A DNA stretch of 64,000 bases, taken from contig NZ_JAGIZA010000007.1 of assembly GCF_017813365.1 (NCBI RefSeq), positions 62,001 to 126,000 of the forward strand. The letters run 5' to 3'. The stretch is from Roseomonas indoligenes (lineage in GTDB: Bacteria > Pseudomonadota > Alphaproteobacteria > Acetobacterales > Acetobacteraceae). The translations under genes and the position numbers were made by a program. The notes beneath the pieces were generated by a model. The model saw only the letters and a program-made list of their open reading frames with translations, was not told the origin of the DNA and searched no databases. Shown piece after piece: positions 23,910-32,587 of this stretch. How positions within the stretch are numbered: the stretch's first letter is position 1; each line of letters begins with the position of its first letter.

Positions 23910-25487
23910 TCAGGGTGTGCGGGCGAAGCGGCGCTGGAGCGTCCGTGCGAGATGTCCGCCCGGGAAAAGGAACGCGCTCGGGCGCGCCGGCTCCTCGGGC
24001 GGAGGGCTGCCGGCCTTCCGCAAGGCCATTATGAACTCGGCCGCATCGGAGAAGCGCTGGTCGGGCGATTTCGCGAGGGCCCGCTGGATCACGGCGTCAT
24101 AGGCGACCGGGACCGCGGCGAGGTGCCGCGAGGGCGGTTCGGGATCCCTGGTGAGGATGGCGTTCATCACGGCGGCGGCTTCGCCGCCGAAGGGCCGCGT
24201 CCCCGTCAGCATCTGGTAGAGCACGACGCCGACGGCCCAGAGATCGGCCCGGTGGTCCACCGCCTCGCCTCTCACCTGTTCCGGCGACATGGTGCTGAGC
24301 GTCCCGATCATCTCGCCGAAGACGGTCGCCTGGCTGTCCCCGAGGCGGGCGACGCCGAAATCGACCAGCCTTACGGCGCCGTGATCGTGATCGGTGGTTG
24401 CCGCCAGCAGGACATTCGCCGCCTTCACGTCGCGATGGACGATCCCGCGGCCATGGGCGAAGGCCAGGGCGTCCAGCAGCTCGATCGCGATGCGGGTTGC
24501 CTCCGGTGGCGAAACCGCCCCGTCGCGCCGCAGCACGGCCTGCAGGGTCTCTCCGATGACGAGCTCCATCACGATCCAGGCGGTGTCCGAGCCCTCGCCG
24601 AAGTCGTAGACGGGCACGATTCCCGGATGCGAGAGCCGGCCGACCGCGCGGGCCTCCCGGCGGAATCGCTCGTGCAGCTCCAGCGTTTCCGGCGCGTCGC
24701 CCTGCGGGATATCCATGACCTTCACCGCGACCAGGCGCCCCAGGGCCTGGTCGAAGGCTTCCAGGACGATGCCGAAGCTGCCCCGGCCGATCAGGTCGCG
24801 AAGCTCGTACCGGCCGGCCAGGACGAGCCGGTCCTCGCCGAACCTGAAATCGTTGGAGAGGATCCGCCGCAGCCCCGAAGGAATCGCGGTTCCCTCGTCC
24901 TGGCGAACTGCAGGGGTGGGGAGGGCAGCGGGGAGGATGGGCTCCGGCGAGCGGACGGGCGGACGCACCGTCGCGTCCTCCGCCTCCTCGGCTTCCACGG
25001 CGGCAATGGCCAGGGGCGGCGGCTCCGGCGGGGCGGGAACCCCTTCGGGCGGGGTGCCGGCGAGCATGGCCACGGCGCGCTGCCATTCCTGGAGCCCCGC
25101 GCTGGCGCAGGCCATGGCCTCGTCGCGAAAGGCGGCGACACGGTCGAGCGCCGACAGGTCTCCCGACATCATCAGCGTCACGCCGCGCGCCCTGCGGCGA
25201 TTTGCATCGCCGGCATAGGACTCAGCGACGGCCAGGGCTGCCTCGGCCGCATCGGCCCCGTCCCGGGTCGCTGCCGCCGCGCCGGGATGCGGGGGCAATG
25301 CCGGAACCAGCGCGTCCCCGAGAAGGGAGACCAGGCACCCGCGAAGCTGGGCCATCCGCTCGACCAGCTCGTCCAGCCTGGCGATATCGGTCGCGTGGGG
25401 ACCTTCGCGCGAGGCGTGGCGACCGGCTTCCAGTCGCTTCCCGATCGCGCGAAGCACCGCGGAAAGGGGCGGATCCCCGGATGTCAT
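23910..25487 (-). CDS. Hanks-type serine/threonine protein kinase
   Basis: A 525-residue soluble kinase. The catalytic domain occupies about residues 225-500: glycine loop LIGRGSFG, VAVKVMD (ATP-binding Lys), IVHRDVKAANVLL near 350 (catalytic loop), VDFGVARL near 376 and MSPEQVRGE (P+1 region). The first 220 residues are not recognised. They comprise a helical part followed by a Pro/Glu-rich linker and may be a sensor or docking region. Unlike PknB it has no membrane segment or PASTA repeats. No phosphatase or FHA gene is adjacent. A small inverted repeat lies 53 bp upstream. Confidence 0.9.
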   Translation of the reverse strand: MTSGDPPLSAVLRAIGKRLEAGRHASREGPHATDIARLDELVERMAQLRGCLVSLLGDALVPALPPHPGAAAATRDGADAAEAALAVAESYAGDANRRRARGVTLMMSGDLSALDRVAAFRDEAMACASAGLQEWQRAVAMLAGTPPEGVPAPPEPPPLAIAAVEAEEAEDATVRPPVRSPEPILPAALPTPAVRQDEGTAIPSGLRRILSNDFRFGEDRLVLAGRYELRDLIGRGSFGIVLEAFDQALGRLVAVKVMDIPQGDAPETLELHERFRREARAVGRLSHPGIVPVYDFGEGSDTAWIVMELVIGETLQAVLRRDGAVSPPEATRIAIELLDALAFAHGRGIVHRDVKAANVLLAATTDHDHGAVRLVDFGVARLGDSQATVFGEMIGTLSTMSPEQVRGEAVDHRADLWAVGVVLYQMLTGTRPFGGEAAAVMNAILTRDPEPPSRHLAAVPVAYDAVIQRALAKSPDQRFSDAAEFIMALRKAGSPPPEEPARPSAFLFPGGHLARTLQRRFARTP

Positions 25488-25539
25488 GACGGCCTGGCGC
25501 TCACCTGCGGCGAGGATATCGCCTCATCAGGGATTCGGT

Positions 25540-25559
25540 AACCGTCATTGTTGACGGTT
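25540..25559. promoter_or_regulatory. Inverted repeat upstream of the Ser/Thr kinase gene
   Basis: AACCGTCA-TTGT-TGACGGTT, perfect 8-bp arms with a 4-nt centre, lies 53 bp upstream of the kinase start in an AT-richer patch. It is a candidate operator. Because the sequence is symmetric it could also fold as a leader hairpin. Confidence 0.4.
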
Positions 25560-25625
25560 CGTCTCTAACGGACATCAAACTCTTGCCGGCCTTGGCACCG
25601 CCCTGCGGCGGCCCGGCCGCGCCGT

Positions 25626-25648
25626 CCGGGGTGGCCCCTGCACCCCGG
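25626..25648. terminator. Hairpin downstream of ppk2
   Basis: An 8-bp stem, CCGGGGTG/CACCCCGG, with a 7-nt loop lies about 60 nt beyond the ppk2 stop codon. No T-run is present. It is the most likely end of the pit-ppk2 transcription unit, but the call is weak. Confidence 0.35.
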
Positions 25649-25708
25649 AACGGCACGGACGCCCCCCGCCTGCCCGGGGCAGGGCCGCCGGCGCCGGGGA
25701 ACGCGCCC

Positions 25709-26626
25709 TCAGTAGGCCTCGGGCACGTAGAGCTCCGGCGGCAGGGTCCGCCGCTCGTAGTCCGGGTTGAACACGCGCTCCGGCAGCAGCACCGTCTCCC
25801 GCGGGATCTCCTCGTAGGGAATGAGGGAGAGGAGGTGCGCGATGCAGTTCAGCCGCGCCCGCTTCTTGTCGTTGCCCTCGACGATGTACCAGGGCGCCTC
25901 CTCGATGTTCGTGCGCTCGAACATCTCCTCCTTGGCGCGGGTGTACCTCTCCCAGCGGACGCGGGACTGCAGGTCCATGGGGGAGAGCTTCCACTGCTTG
26001 ATGGGATCGTGGATCCGCATCATGAAGCGCAGCTGCTGCTCCTCGTCCGTGATGGAGAACCAGTATTTCACCACGAGGATGCCGGAGCGCACGAGCATGC
26101 GCTCGAAGTCCGGCACGTCGCGGAAGAAGTCCTCCACCTGCCCGTCATCGGCGAAGCCCATCACGCGCTCCACGCCCGCGCGGTTGTACCAGCTGCGGTC
26201 GAACAGCACGATCTCGCCGGCGGCCGGCAGGTGGGAGACGTAGCGCTGGAAGTACCACTGCGTCCGCTCGCGGTCCGATGGGGCGGGCAGGGCCACCACG
26301 CGGCAGGTGCGGGGGTTCACGCGCTGGGTGATGCGCTTGATCACGCCGCCCTTGCCGGCGCTGTCACGTCCCTCGAACAGGACGACGACCTTCAGCCCCT
26401 TGTGGACCACCCAGTCCTGCAGCTTCACCAGCTCGCCCTGCAGGCGCATCAGCTCGCGGAAATACAGGCCGCGATCGATCCCGCTCTTCTTCCGGTGCTG
26501 GTGCAGTTCCCGCAGCTCCGGCGGCAGGCGGGCATCGTCCACCTCCTGCTCCAGCTCCTCGTCGAAGTCGTCCTCAAGTTCCAGCTTGAGCCATGAGGAG
26601 TCGCTCTCTTCGGCCTGCATCCGCAT
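25709..26626 (-). CDS. ppk2: Polyphosphate kinase 2
   Basis: A 305-residue PPK2, which transfers phosphate between polyphosphate and nucleotides. The P-loop-like motif FEGRDSAGKGG (about 84-94) is followed by the lid/Walker B segment LFDRSWYNRAGVE (about 142-154) and the PPK2 hallmark RFMMRIHDPIKQWKLSPMD. An acidic N-terminal extension of about 45 residues precedes the fold. It lies 113 bp downstream of pit on the same strand and has its own Pho-box-like site, so phosphate import and polyphosphate metabolism are probably co-regulated. Preference for GDP or ADP synthesis cannot be judged. Confidence 0.95.
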   Translation of the reverse strand: MRMQAEESDSSWLKLELEDDFDEELEQEVDDARLPPELRELHQHRKKSGIDRGLYFRELMRLQGELVKLQDWVVHKGLKVVVLFEGRDSAGKGGVIKRITQRVNPRTCRVVALPAPSDRERTQWYFQRYVSHLPAAGEIVLFDRSWYNRAGVERVMGFADDGQVEDFFRDVPDFERMLVRSGILVVKYWFSITDEEQQLRFMMRIHDPIKQWKLSPMDLQSRVRWERYTRAKEEMFERTNIEEAPWYIVEGNDKKRARLNCIAHLLSLIPYEEIPRETVLLPERVFNPDYERRTLPPELYVPEAY

Positions 26627-26673
26627 CCCTCCGGGTCCGCGCCGTCTTCATCACGGGAACGGCCCGCCCTGCA

Positions 26674-26691
26674 ATGTCGGTTCGATGACAC
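26674..26691 (-). promoter_or_regulatory. Candidate Pho box in front of ppk2
   Basis: Reading the minus strand gives GTGTCAT-N4-CCGACAT, two 7-bp half-sites 11 bp apart, against the PhoB consensus CTGTCAT-N4-CTGTCAT (6 of 7 and 5 of 7 matches). It lies 48 bp upstream of the ppk2 ATG. A similar site occurs at nearly the same distance before pit. Confidence 0.55.
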
Positions 26692-26739
26692 CTGAGGATC
26701 GCGAGGCGGGCGGGGGAGAGGTGCCCCCGCCGCGCCCGG

Positions 26740-28368
26740 CTACATCACCTGGCGCAGCAGGGCGTAGAGGCAGCCGGCGAGCAGGATGGCGGCCGGCAGG
26801 GTCAGCACCCAGGCCATCAGCAGGCTGCGCACCGTGGACCACTGCAGCCCGGACCCGTTCGCCGCCATCGTCCCCGCCACGCCGGAGGAGAGGACATGGG
26901 TGGTGGAGACGGGCAGGTGGTACATGTCGGCCGCCGCGATGGTGATCGCCGCCACCATCTCGGCGGAGGCGCCCTGGGCGTAGGTCATGTGCGTCTTGCC
27001 GATCTTCTCGCCGACCGTGACGACGATGCGCTTCCACCCGACCATGGTGCCGAGGCCGAGCGCGAGGGCGACGGAAATCTTCACCCAGGTCGGGATGAAC
27101 TTCGTCGCGTCGTCCAGCGCGCGCTGGTAGGCCGTCAGCCGCGCCGTCTCCGCCGCATCGAAGGCCACGCCCTGCTTCTTGAGGCCGCGGATGGTATCGG
27201 ACACCAGGTACATGTCGTTGCGCACGTTCTGCGTGGCAGCGGCAGGAATGCGCTGGATGGAGCCGTAATCCCGAACCTGCCGGCTGACATCCTCCGTCAG
27301 GGCCGACAGGGCGGCGAAGCCCGCCGGGCTCGCGGGCGTCCGGTCGCGCAGCGCGGCAGCCGTCGCCTCGCGGGCCCCGGCGGCGGGCGGCAGCGGCCCG
27401 CCGGCGCGGGTGTCGAAGACTTGCCGCGCCTCGGAGGCGGTCTGCAGGAAGGCGGGGGTCGCACTCTCCGGCACCGCGCGGTTCAGGGCATAGGCGGTGG
27501 GCAGGGCGCCGATGAGGATGAGCATGATCAGCCCCATGCCCTTCTGCCCGTCATTGGAGCCGTGGGCGAAGGAGACGCCCGTGCAGGTCAGGATCAGCAG
27601 CCCGCGGATCCACACCGGCGGCTTGGAATCCGCCGTCGGCGCCTCGTACAGGTCCCGCCGCCGCACCAGCGCGCGCATGGTCAGCAGCAGGCCGGCGGCG
27701 GCGAGGAAGCCGACCAGGGGGCTGAGCAGCAGCGCCTCGAAGGTGCTGGTGGCCTGGGTCCAGTCCACGCCCGACGTCGCCGTGCCCGCCGGCGCCAGGA
27801 GCTGGTTCGCCAGCCCGACGCCGATGATGGAGCCGATCAGCGTATGGGAGGAGGAGGCGGGCAGCCCCAGCGCCCAGGTGCCGAGGTTCCAGATGATGGC
27901 CGCGATCAGGAGGGCGAAGATCATCGCGAAGCCCGCGCCGCTGCCCACCTGCAGGATCAGTTCCACCGGCAGCAGGTTGATGATGCCGAAGGCGACCCCG
28001 CCGGCCGAGAGCAGCACGCCCAGGAAGTTGAAGAAGCCGGACCAGATCACCGCGACGGTGGGCGGCAGGCTGTGCGTGTAGATCACGGTGGCCACCGCAT
28101 TGGCCGTGTCGTGGAAGCCGTTCACGAACTCGAAGGCCAGCGCGACCAGCAGCGCCACGCCGAGCAGGACGAAGGCCCCGATTGCCAGCGGCTCGGCCCC
28201 CGTCTCCGCCATGTCCGACCGCAGGCTGTGGATGGTGAAGGCGAGCCCGCCGAGCAGGATGGCGAAGAAGATTACTCCGGTGGCGAAGTGGGGCTTGCTG
28301 TCCAGCTGGGGACGGTGCGGGCGGTCGCCCCCCACCCCGGCCGGTGCGGCCATGATTGCGTCCGACAT
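26740..28368 (-). CDS. pit: PiT-family inorganic phosphate transporter
   Basis: A 542-residue cation-coupled phosphate permease. The two PHO4 signature regions are present: EFVNGFHDTANAVATVIYTHSLPP near residue 80 and FAHGSNDGQKGMG near 265. WALGLPASSSHTLIGSIIGVGLA and YHLPVSTTHVLSSGVAG are the inverted internal repeats. A long hydrophilic insert (about 300-425) separates the halves, as in the larger bacterial Pit proteins. ppk2 follows on the same strand. A candidate Pho box lies 54 bp upstream, which would be notable because classical E. coli pit genes are not PhoB-induced. No PhoU-like partner is adjacent. Confidence 0.95.
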   Translation of the reverse strand: MSDAIMAAPAGVGGDRPHRPQLDSKPHFATGVIFFAILLGGLAFTIHSLRSDMAETGAEPLAIGAFVLLGVALLVALAFEFVNGFHDTANAVATVIYTHSLPPTVAVIWSGFFNFLGVLLSAGGVAFGIINLLPVELILQVGSGAGFAMIFALLIAAIIWNLGTWALGLPASSSHTLIGSIIGVGLANQLLAPAGTATSGVDWTQATSTFEALLLSPLVGFLAAAGLLLTMRALVRRRDLYEAPTADSKPPVWIRGLLILTCTGVSFAHGSNDGQKGMGLIMLILIGALPTAYALNRAVPESATPAFLQTASEARQVFDTRAGGPLPPAAGAREATAAALRDRTPASPAGFAALSALTEDVSRQVRDYGSIQRIPAAATQNVRNDMYLVSDTIRGLKKQGVAFDAAETARLTAYQRALDDATKFIPTWVKISVALALGLGTMVGWKRIVVTVGEKIGKTHMTYAQGASAEMVAAITIAAADMYHLPVSTTHVLSSGVAGTMAANGSGLQWSTVRSLLMAWVLTLPAAILLAGCLYALLRQVM

Positions 28369-28421
28369 CCGACTTCTCCTTCGGTCGGCGCGACGCTACG
28401 TCCGGGTCGGCGACGCCCGTC

Positions 28422-28439
28422 GTGACCGTCTGATGACGA
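28422..28439 (-). promoter_or_regulatory. Candidate Pho box in front of pit
   Basis: Minus-strand sequence TCGTCAT-N4-CGGTCAC matches the PhoB direct repeat CTGTCAT-N4-CTGTCAT at 5 of 7 bases in each half, with correct 11-bp spacing, 54 bp before the pit ATG. Its position parallels the site before ppk2. Confidence 0.5.
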
Positions 28440-28571
28440 GCCGATGTATGGAGAAGTCTTAAGGATACCGATCACCGGTCGAAACCCTCGGCGCAAGAAA
28501 AACAATCTTTGGTGGCGCGACGAAAAGATCTGGGAATGAGAGAAGATAAAAATCCTTCTCTGCCGCGCCGC

Positions 28572-29426
28572 TCAGATTCCCATCGCCCGCCGCGTCGCCT
28601 CGAACAGCGGGTTCCCCGGCTCTCCCAGGTCGAACACGATGTCGAAGTGGTTCGACCCCGGCCGCGCCGGCAGCAGCACCGTGTCGCAGCCCGCGTCGCG
28701 CAGGGCCGAAGCGAAGTCGATCGTCTGCCGCTTGAACTCCGCGGTCTCCGTGTCGCCATAGGCCAGCACCACCGGAAGGCCGGAGGGCAGGGGCAGAAGC
28801 GCCGGGCTGTTCCGCGCGACGGAGGCGGTGTCCAGGCTCATCCAGGCGTTGATGTGGGTATGGGGCAGGGGCGTCAGGTCGAACAGTCCGGAGAGGAGCG
28901 TGGCGCCGCTCACGGCGCGCTCCGGCAGGCCCAACCCCGCCTGCCAGCCGGAGACGAGCAGCATCCCCGCCAGATGCCCGCCCGCGCTGCTGCCGCAGAC
29001 GTGGATGCGCGCGGGATCGCCGCCGAAGCGCGCGATGTTGGCGTGTACCCAGGCCAGGGCGCGCCGGCACTCGTCCACGATCCTGTCCAGGGAGGCGGCC
29101 GGTGCCAGCGTGTAGTTCACCGACACCACGCAGGCCCCTGCCGCCACGAAGGCCGGCGCCATGGAGCCGCCATCGGCGGAATCCAGCGCCCGCCAGTAGC
29201 CGCCATGGATGAAGACGAGCACGGGGGCATTCGCCCCGGCCGGGTACACGTCCAGCCGCTCCGGCTCCGTTGGCCCGTAGGCGTGGGTGGACCACGCCAG
29301 CGCTGCCCTGGCCGCGCCGGTGCGGGTGCGGTAGCCCTCCACGATCGCCGGCATCTCCGGCGTCGTGGCGCGGGCGTTGTACTCCACGTCCAGGGTGGCG
29401 GCGTCCATGCCGCGGTAGAGGCTCAC
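28572..29426 (-). CDS. Alpha/beta-hydrolase, arylformamidase/esterase-like
   Basis: A 284-residue alpha/beta-hydrolase of the HSL/kynurenine formamidase-like group. HGGYWRALD near residue 74 forms the oxyanion hole and GSSAGGH near 144 holds the nucleophile Ser. The acid is probably in AYGDTET and the His in SNHFDIV. The start is a GTG overlapping the molybdoenzyme stop (GTGA); an ATG 6 codons later is the alternative. Translational coupling to an S/N-oxide reductase gene suggests a shared small-molecule pathway of unknown substrate. A GAGAAG/CTTCTC hairpin surrounds the 3' end. Confidence 0.85.
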   Translation of the reverse strand: MSLYRGMDAATLDVEYNARATTPEMPAIVEGYRTRTGAARAALAWSTHAYGPTEPERLDVYPAGANAPVLVFIHGGYWRALDSADGGSMAPAFVAAGACVVSVNYTLAPAASLDRIVDECRRALAWVHANIARFGGDPARIHVCGSSAGGHLAGMLLVSGWQAGLGLPERAVSGATLLSGLFDLTPLPHTHINAWMSLDTASVARNSPALLPLPSGLPVVLAYGDTETAEFKRQTIDFASALRDAGCDTVLLPARPGSNHFDIVFDLGEPGNPLFEATRRAMGI

Positions 29427-31738
29427 GCGCGCACCGCGGGAACGGGCGGCTCGAAGGCCTGGATCGGCGGCAGGTTCCCCTCGAAGCGCTCCACCTCCAC
29501 CACCGTCAGCTGCCCCGTGCAGCCCTGGGCAAGGCGGGAAGTGCCAACGTCCCGCGTCAGCACGTTCGGATTCCCGTGGACGCAGAGCGGCCGCTCCTCG
29601 GAAGCGTCGGCCGGGTCGTACCAGGCGCCGGTCGGCAACTGCACCACGCCGGGCATCACGTCCTCCGTCAGTGCCGCGCTCGCCAGGCAGGCGCCGCGGT
29701 CGTTGAACAGCCTGACGATGTCGCCATCCGCGATGCCGCGCGCGGCGGCCTCCGCCGGATGCAGCCGCGCCACCTCGCGCCCGCGCCGCTTCTCGCCCGC
29801 GCTGTAGGCGCCGAAATCGAGCTGGCTGTGCAGCTTCGTATAGGGCTGGTTCGCCACCAGCCGCAGCGAGTGGCGCGCATCCGGCACCTCCTCCGGCGGC
29901 AGCCAGGCAGGATGGCCGGGGCAGTCGTCATAGCCGAAGCCCGCGACGGTCTCGGAGCAGATCTCCACCTTCCCGCTCGGCGTCGGCAGGGGCGCACCGT
30001 CCGGGTCACGCCGGAAACGCCCGACGATGCCGCCATCGTCCTCTTCCTGCGGCAGGGTCAGCTCGCCCTCTCGGAAGAAGGTATCGAAGTCCGGAGCGTA
30101 GAGCCCCTTCGCCTCCAGCGCATTCTGCGTGCGCGCATACAGGTGTCGCAGCCAGCCCGCGGCGTCGCGCCCCTCGGTGAAGGCCTCCTCCGCCCCCAGG
30201 CGCCGCGCCAGCCCGGCGAAGATCGCGTAGTCGTCCCGCGCCTCTCCGAAAGGCTCGGCCAGCCGGTGCATCGCCACCATCAGCGGGTCGGTCGCGGCGG
30301 CGCCGATATCCTCGCGCTCCAGCGTCATCGTGCAGGGCAGCACGATGTCGGCGTGGCGGGCGGTGGCGGTCCAGGCGGTCTCGTGCACCACCAGCGTGTC
30401 TACCCTCGCGAAGGCCTCGCGCAGACGGTTCAGGTCCTGGTGGTGGTGGAAAGGATTTCCGCCGGCCCAGTAGACGAGCTTGATGTCGGCGTAGTGCATC
30501 CGCTTGCCGTTGTAGTCGAAGGGAGCGCCGGGGTTCAGCAGCATGTCGCTGATCCGCGCCACGGGGATGAAGTTCTTCACCCCGTTCACCCCCTGCGGCA
30601 GCGTCGGGATCGGCACCGCGTTCTGCTGCTTCCCGTAATGCGCCAGCGCCCCGAGCGCATAGGCATAGCCCCCGCCCGGCAGCCCGATCTGCCCGAGCAT
30701 GGCCGCCAGCACCGCGCCCATCCACACGGGCTGCTCGCCGTGCTCCGCGCGCTGCAGCGCATGCGCCATCGCCACCAGCGTGCGCCCCTGCGCCGCGCGG
30801 CGGGCGAGCGCCACGATCGTGTCCGCGGGAACGCCGCAGATGGAGGCCGCCCAGGCCGCATCCTTGGGCTGCCCGTCCGAGGTGCCCATCAGGTAGTGCT
30901 CGAACTGCGGGAAGCCCACGCAGAAGCGGTCAAGGAAGCCCGTGTCGTGCAGCCCCTCCCTCACCAGCGTATGCGCCATGCCCAGCATCAGCGCCGTGTC
31001 CGTGCCCGGCACCACCGGCAGCCACTCCGCCCCCGCCTCCTCCGGCAGGTCGCTCCGCAACGGGGAAATGTTGATGAAGCGCGCGCCCCGCTCGCGCGCG
31101 CGGCGCATCGAATCCCGCTCGATGTGCTTGCTGACGCCGCCGCTGGCCACCGCCGAGTTCTTCAGCGCCATGCCCCCAAAGGCCAGCACCGTGTCCGTAT
31201 GCGCCACCACCTGCGTCCAGGTCACGCCGCGCCGCGCCACCGCATCGAACGGCCCGATGAAGTGCGGCATGATCACCGCGGAGGCCCCGGCGCTGTAGGA
31301 ATTCACGGATCGCACGTAGCCGCCGATCGAGGTGTTCAGGAACCGGTGCACCTGGCTCTGCGCGTGGTGGAAGCGCCCCGCGGAGGACCAGCCATAGGAC
31401 CCGCCGAACACCGCCTCCGCCCCGTGCGCCTCCTTCACCCGGCGAAGCTCCCCGGCCAGCAGGTCCAGCACCTCGTCCCAGCCCATCTCCACGAACTCGT
31501 CCCGCCCGCGGCGCCGGTCCGGCCCCGGGCCCCTCTCCAGCCAGCCCCGCCGCACCATGGGCCGCGCGATGCGGGCGCGGTGGTGCAAGGCATCAGGAAA
31601 GTTCTTCAGGATGGGGGAGGGATCCGGATCGCCGGGATGGGGCTGCACCACCAGCCGCCCATCGGCCCAGCCCGCGCGGAACACCCCCCAATGGGCGCTG
31701 TGGTTGCGCAGCGCTGTCGTCTCCGGGGTTTCGCTCAT
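29423..31738 (-). CDS. Molybdopterin oxidoreductase, BisC/TorA-type S- or N-oxide reductase
   Basis: A 771-residue enzyme of the DMSO-reductase family. The N-terminus lacks the Cys cluster of formate/nitrate-type enzymes and begins with SAHWGVFRAG, as in the BisC/TorA/DorA group. GSYGWSSAGRFHHAQSQ near residue 120 contains the Ser expected to coordinate molybdenum. No twin-arginine signal is seen, so a cytosolic biotin- or methionine-sulfoxide reductase (BisC-like) is more likely than a periplasmic TMAO reductase. The C-terminal molydopterin-binding domain (VRLFNDRGACLA, LPTGAWYDP) is intact. It is divergent from an IclR regulator and followed by an esterase with a 4-bp overlap. Confidence 0.9.
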   Translation of the reverse strand: MSETPETTALRNHSAHWGVFRAGWADGRLVVQPHPGDPDPSPILKNFPDALHHRARIARPMVRRGWLERGPGPDRRRGRDEFVEMGWDEVLDLLAGELRRVKEAHGAEAVFGGSYGWSSAGRFHHAQSQVHRFLNTSIGGYVRSVNSYSAGASAVIMPHFIGPFDAVARRGVTWTQVVAHTDTVLAFGGMALKNSAVASGGVSKHIERDSMRRARERGARFINISPLRSDLPEEAGAEWLPVVPGTDTALMLGMAHTLVREGLHDTGFLDRFCVGFPQFEHYLMGTSDGQPKDAAWAASICGVPADTIVALARRAAQGRTLVAMAHALQRAEHGEQPVWMGAVLAAMLGQIGLPGGGYAYALGALAHYGKQQNAVPIPTLPQGVNGVKNFIPVARISDMLLNPGAPFDYNGKRMHYADIKLVYWAGGNPFHHHQDLNRLREAFARVDTLVVHETAWTATARHADIVLPCTMTLEREDIGAAATDPLMVAMHRLAEPFGEARDDYAIFAGLARRLGAEEAFTEGRDAAGWLRHLYARTQNALEAKGLYAPDFDTFFREGELTLPQEEDDGGIVGRFRRDPDGAPLPTPSGKVEICSETVAGFGYDDCPGHPAWLPPEEVPDARHSLRLVANQPYTKLHSQLDFGAYSAGEKRRGREVARLHPAEAAARGIADGDIVRLFNDRGACLASAALTEDVMPGVVQLPTGAWYDPADASEERPLCVHGNPNVLTRDVGTSRLAQGCTGQLTVVEVERFEGNLPPIQAFEPPVPAVRA

Positions 31739-31782
31739 CGGGCTGCCTCTTCCGGCGGGGGAGGGGCGGCCCCGCACCTTGC

Positions 31783-31814
31783 TTCATTGAATGAAATGAA
31801 TTTTACTGAATGAA
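31783..31814. promoter_or_regulatory. Candidate IclR operator between molybdoenzyme and regulator
   Basis: The 135-bp divergent spacer contains an AT-rich block with the symmetric 13-mer TTCATTGAATGAA (31783-31795) and a further TGAATGAA half-site at 31807-31814, two turns away. IclR proteins bind such short TTC/GAA palindromes. Autoregulation plus control of the molybdoenzyme-esterase operon is inferred. Confidence 0.5.
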
Positions 31815-31873
31815 CTCTCTGGGACGCGCCAGGTAGCGTCAAGACAAGACCCGCACAGAAAGCATCCGCCATC

Positions 31874-32575
31874 ATGGCCAAGCCGGCCCCGGCCACCAAG
31901 CCACCTTCGGGTGTGCTGGACCGCGCCCTCCTCGTCCTCGCCTGCTTCTCGGAACGCCATCCACGGCTGCACCTGCGCGAGCTGGCCGCCCTCAGCGGGC
32001 TCGACAAGGCCACCCTCCTCCGCATCCTCGCGACCTATGTCGCGCACGGCTATCTGCGGCGGCAGGCGGATGGGCGCTATGCCCCTGGCCCGGCGCCGCT
32101 CCGCCTCGCCGCGCTCTACGGCGCCACGCACGACCTCATCGCCCGCCTCACCCCCATCCTCCAGGCCGTGATGGAGCGAACCGGCGAGAGCGCCGCCTTC
32201 TACGAGCGCGACGGCGACGACCGCCTCTGCCTCTGCCGCGCCAACGCCCCCCGCGCCCTGCGCCACCAGGTGGAAACCGGGGAACGCCTGCCCCTCTCCG
32301 CTGGAGGCGCGGCCGCCCATGTGCTGCTGGCCGGCACCGGCAGCCCCACGCCCCTGGCCGAGACCCTCCAGCACCAGGGCTGGCTCTCCACCGCCGGAGA
32401 GCGCGACCCCGGCCTCGCCTCCATCGCCCTCCCGGTCCGCGATGCCGACGGCGCCTTCCTCGGCGCCCTGGTGGTGAGCGGTCCCATCAGCCGCCAGAGC
32501 GAGCAAGGCTCCGCAGAGGCCCGCGCGATCGCTGCGGCCCTGCTGCGGGAACAGGGATTCCAGACGGCGGGCTGA
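31874..32575 (+). CDS. IclR-family transcriptional regulator
   Basis: A 233-residue IclR-type regulator. The winged helix-turn-helix occupies about residues 12-70 (LDRALLVLACFSE, LRELAALSGLDKATLLRIL, GYLRRQADGRYAPG). The effector-binding domain follows (ESAAFYERDGDDRLCLCR through LASIALPVRDADGAFLGALVVSGP). It is transcribed away from the molybdoenzyme-esterase operon, the usual arrangement for a local regulator. The stop codon is followed within 12 nt by repeat element R2. Confidence 0.92.
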   Translation: MAKPAPATKPPSGVLDRALLVLACFSERHPRLHLRELAALSGLDKATLLRILATYVAHGYLRRQADGRYAPGPAPLRLAALYGATHDLIARLTPILQAVMERTGESAAFYERDGDDRLCLCRANAPRALRHQVETGERLPLSAGGAAAHVLLAGTGSPTPLAETLQHQGWLSTAGERDPGLASIALPVRDADGAFLGALVVSGPISRQSEQGSAEARAIAAALLREQGFQTAG

Positions 32576-32587
32576 TCCTGGGACGTT

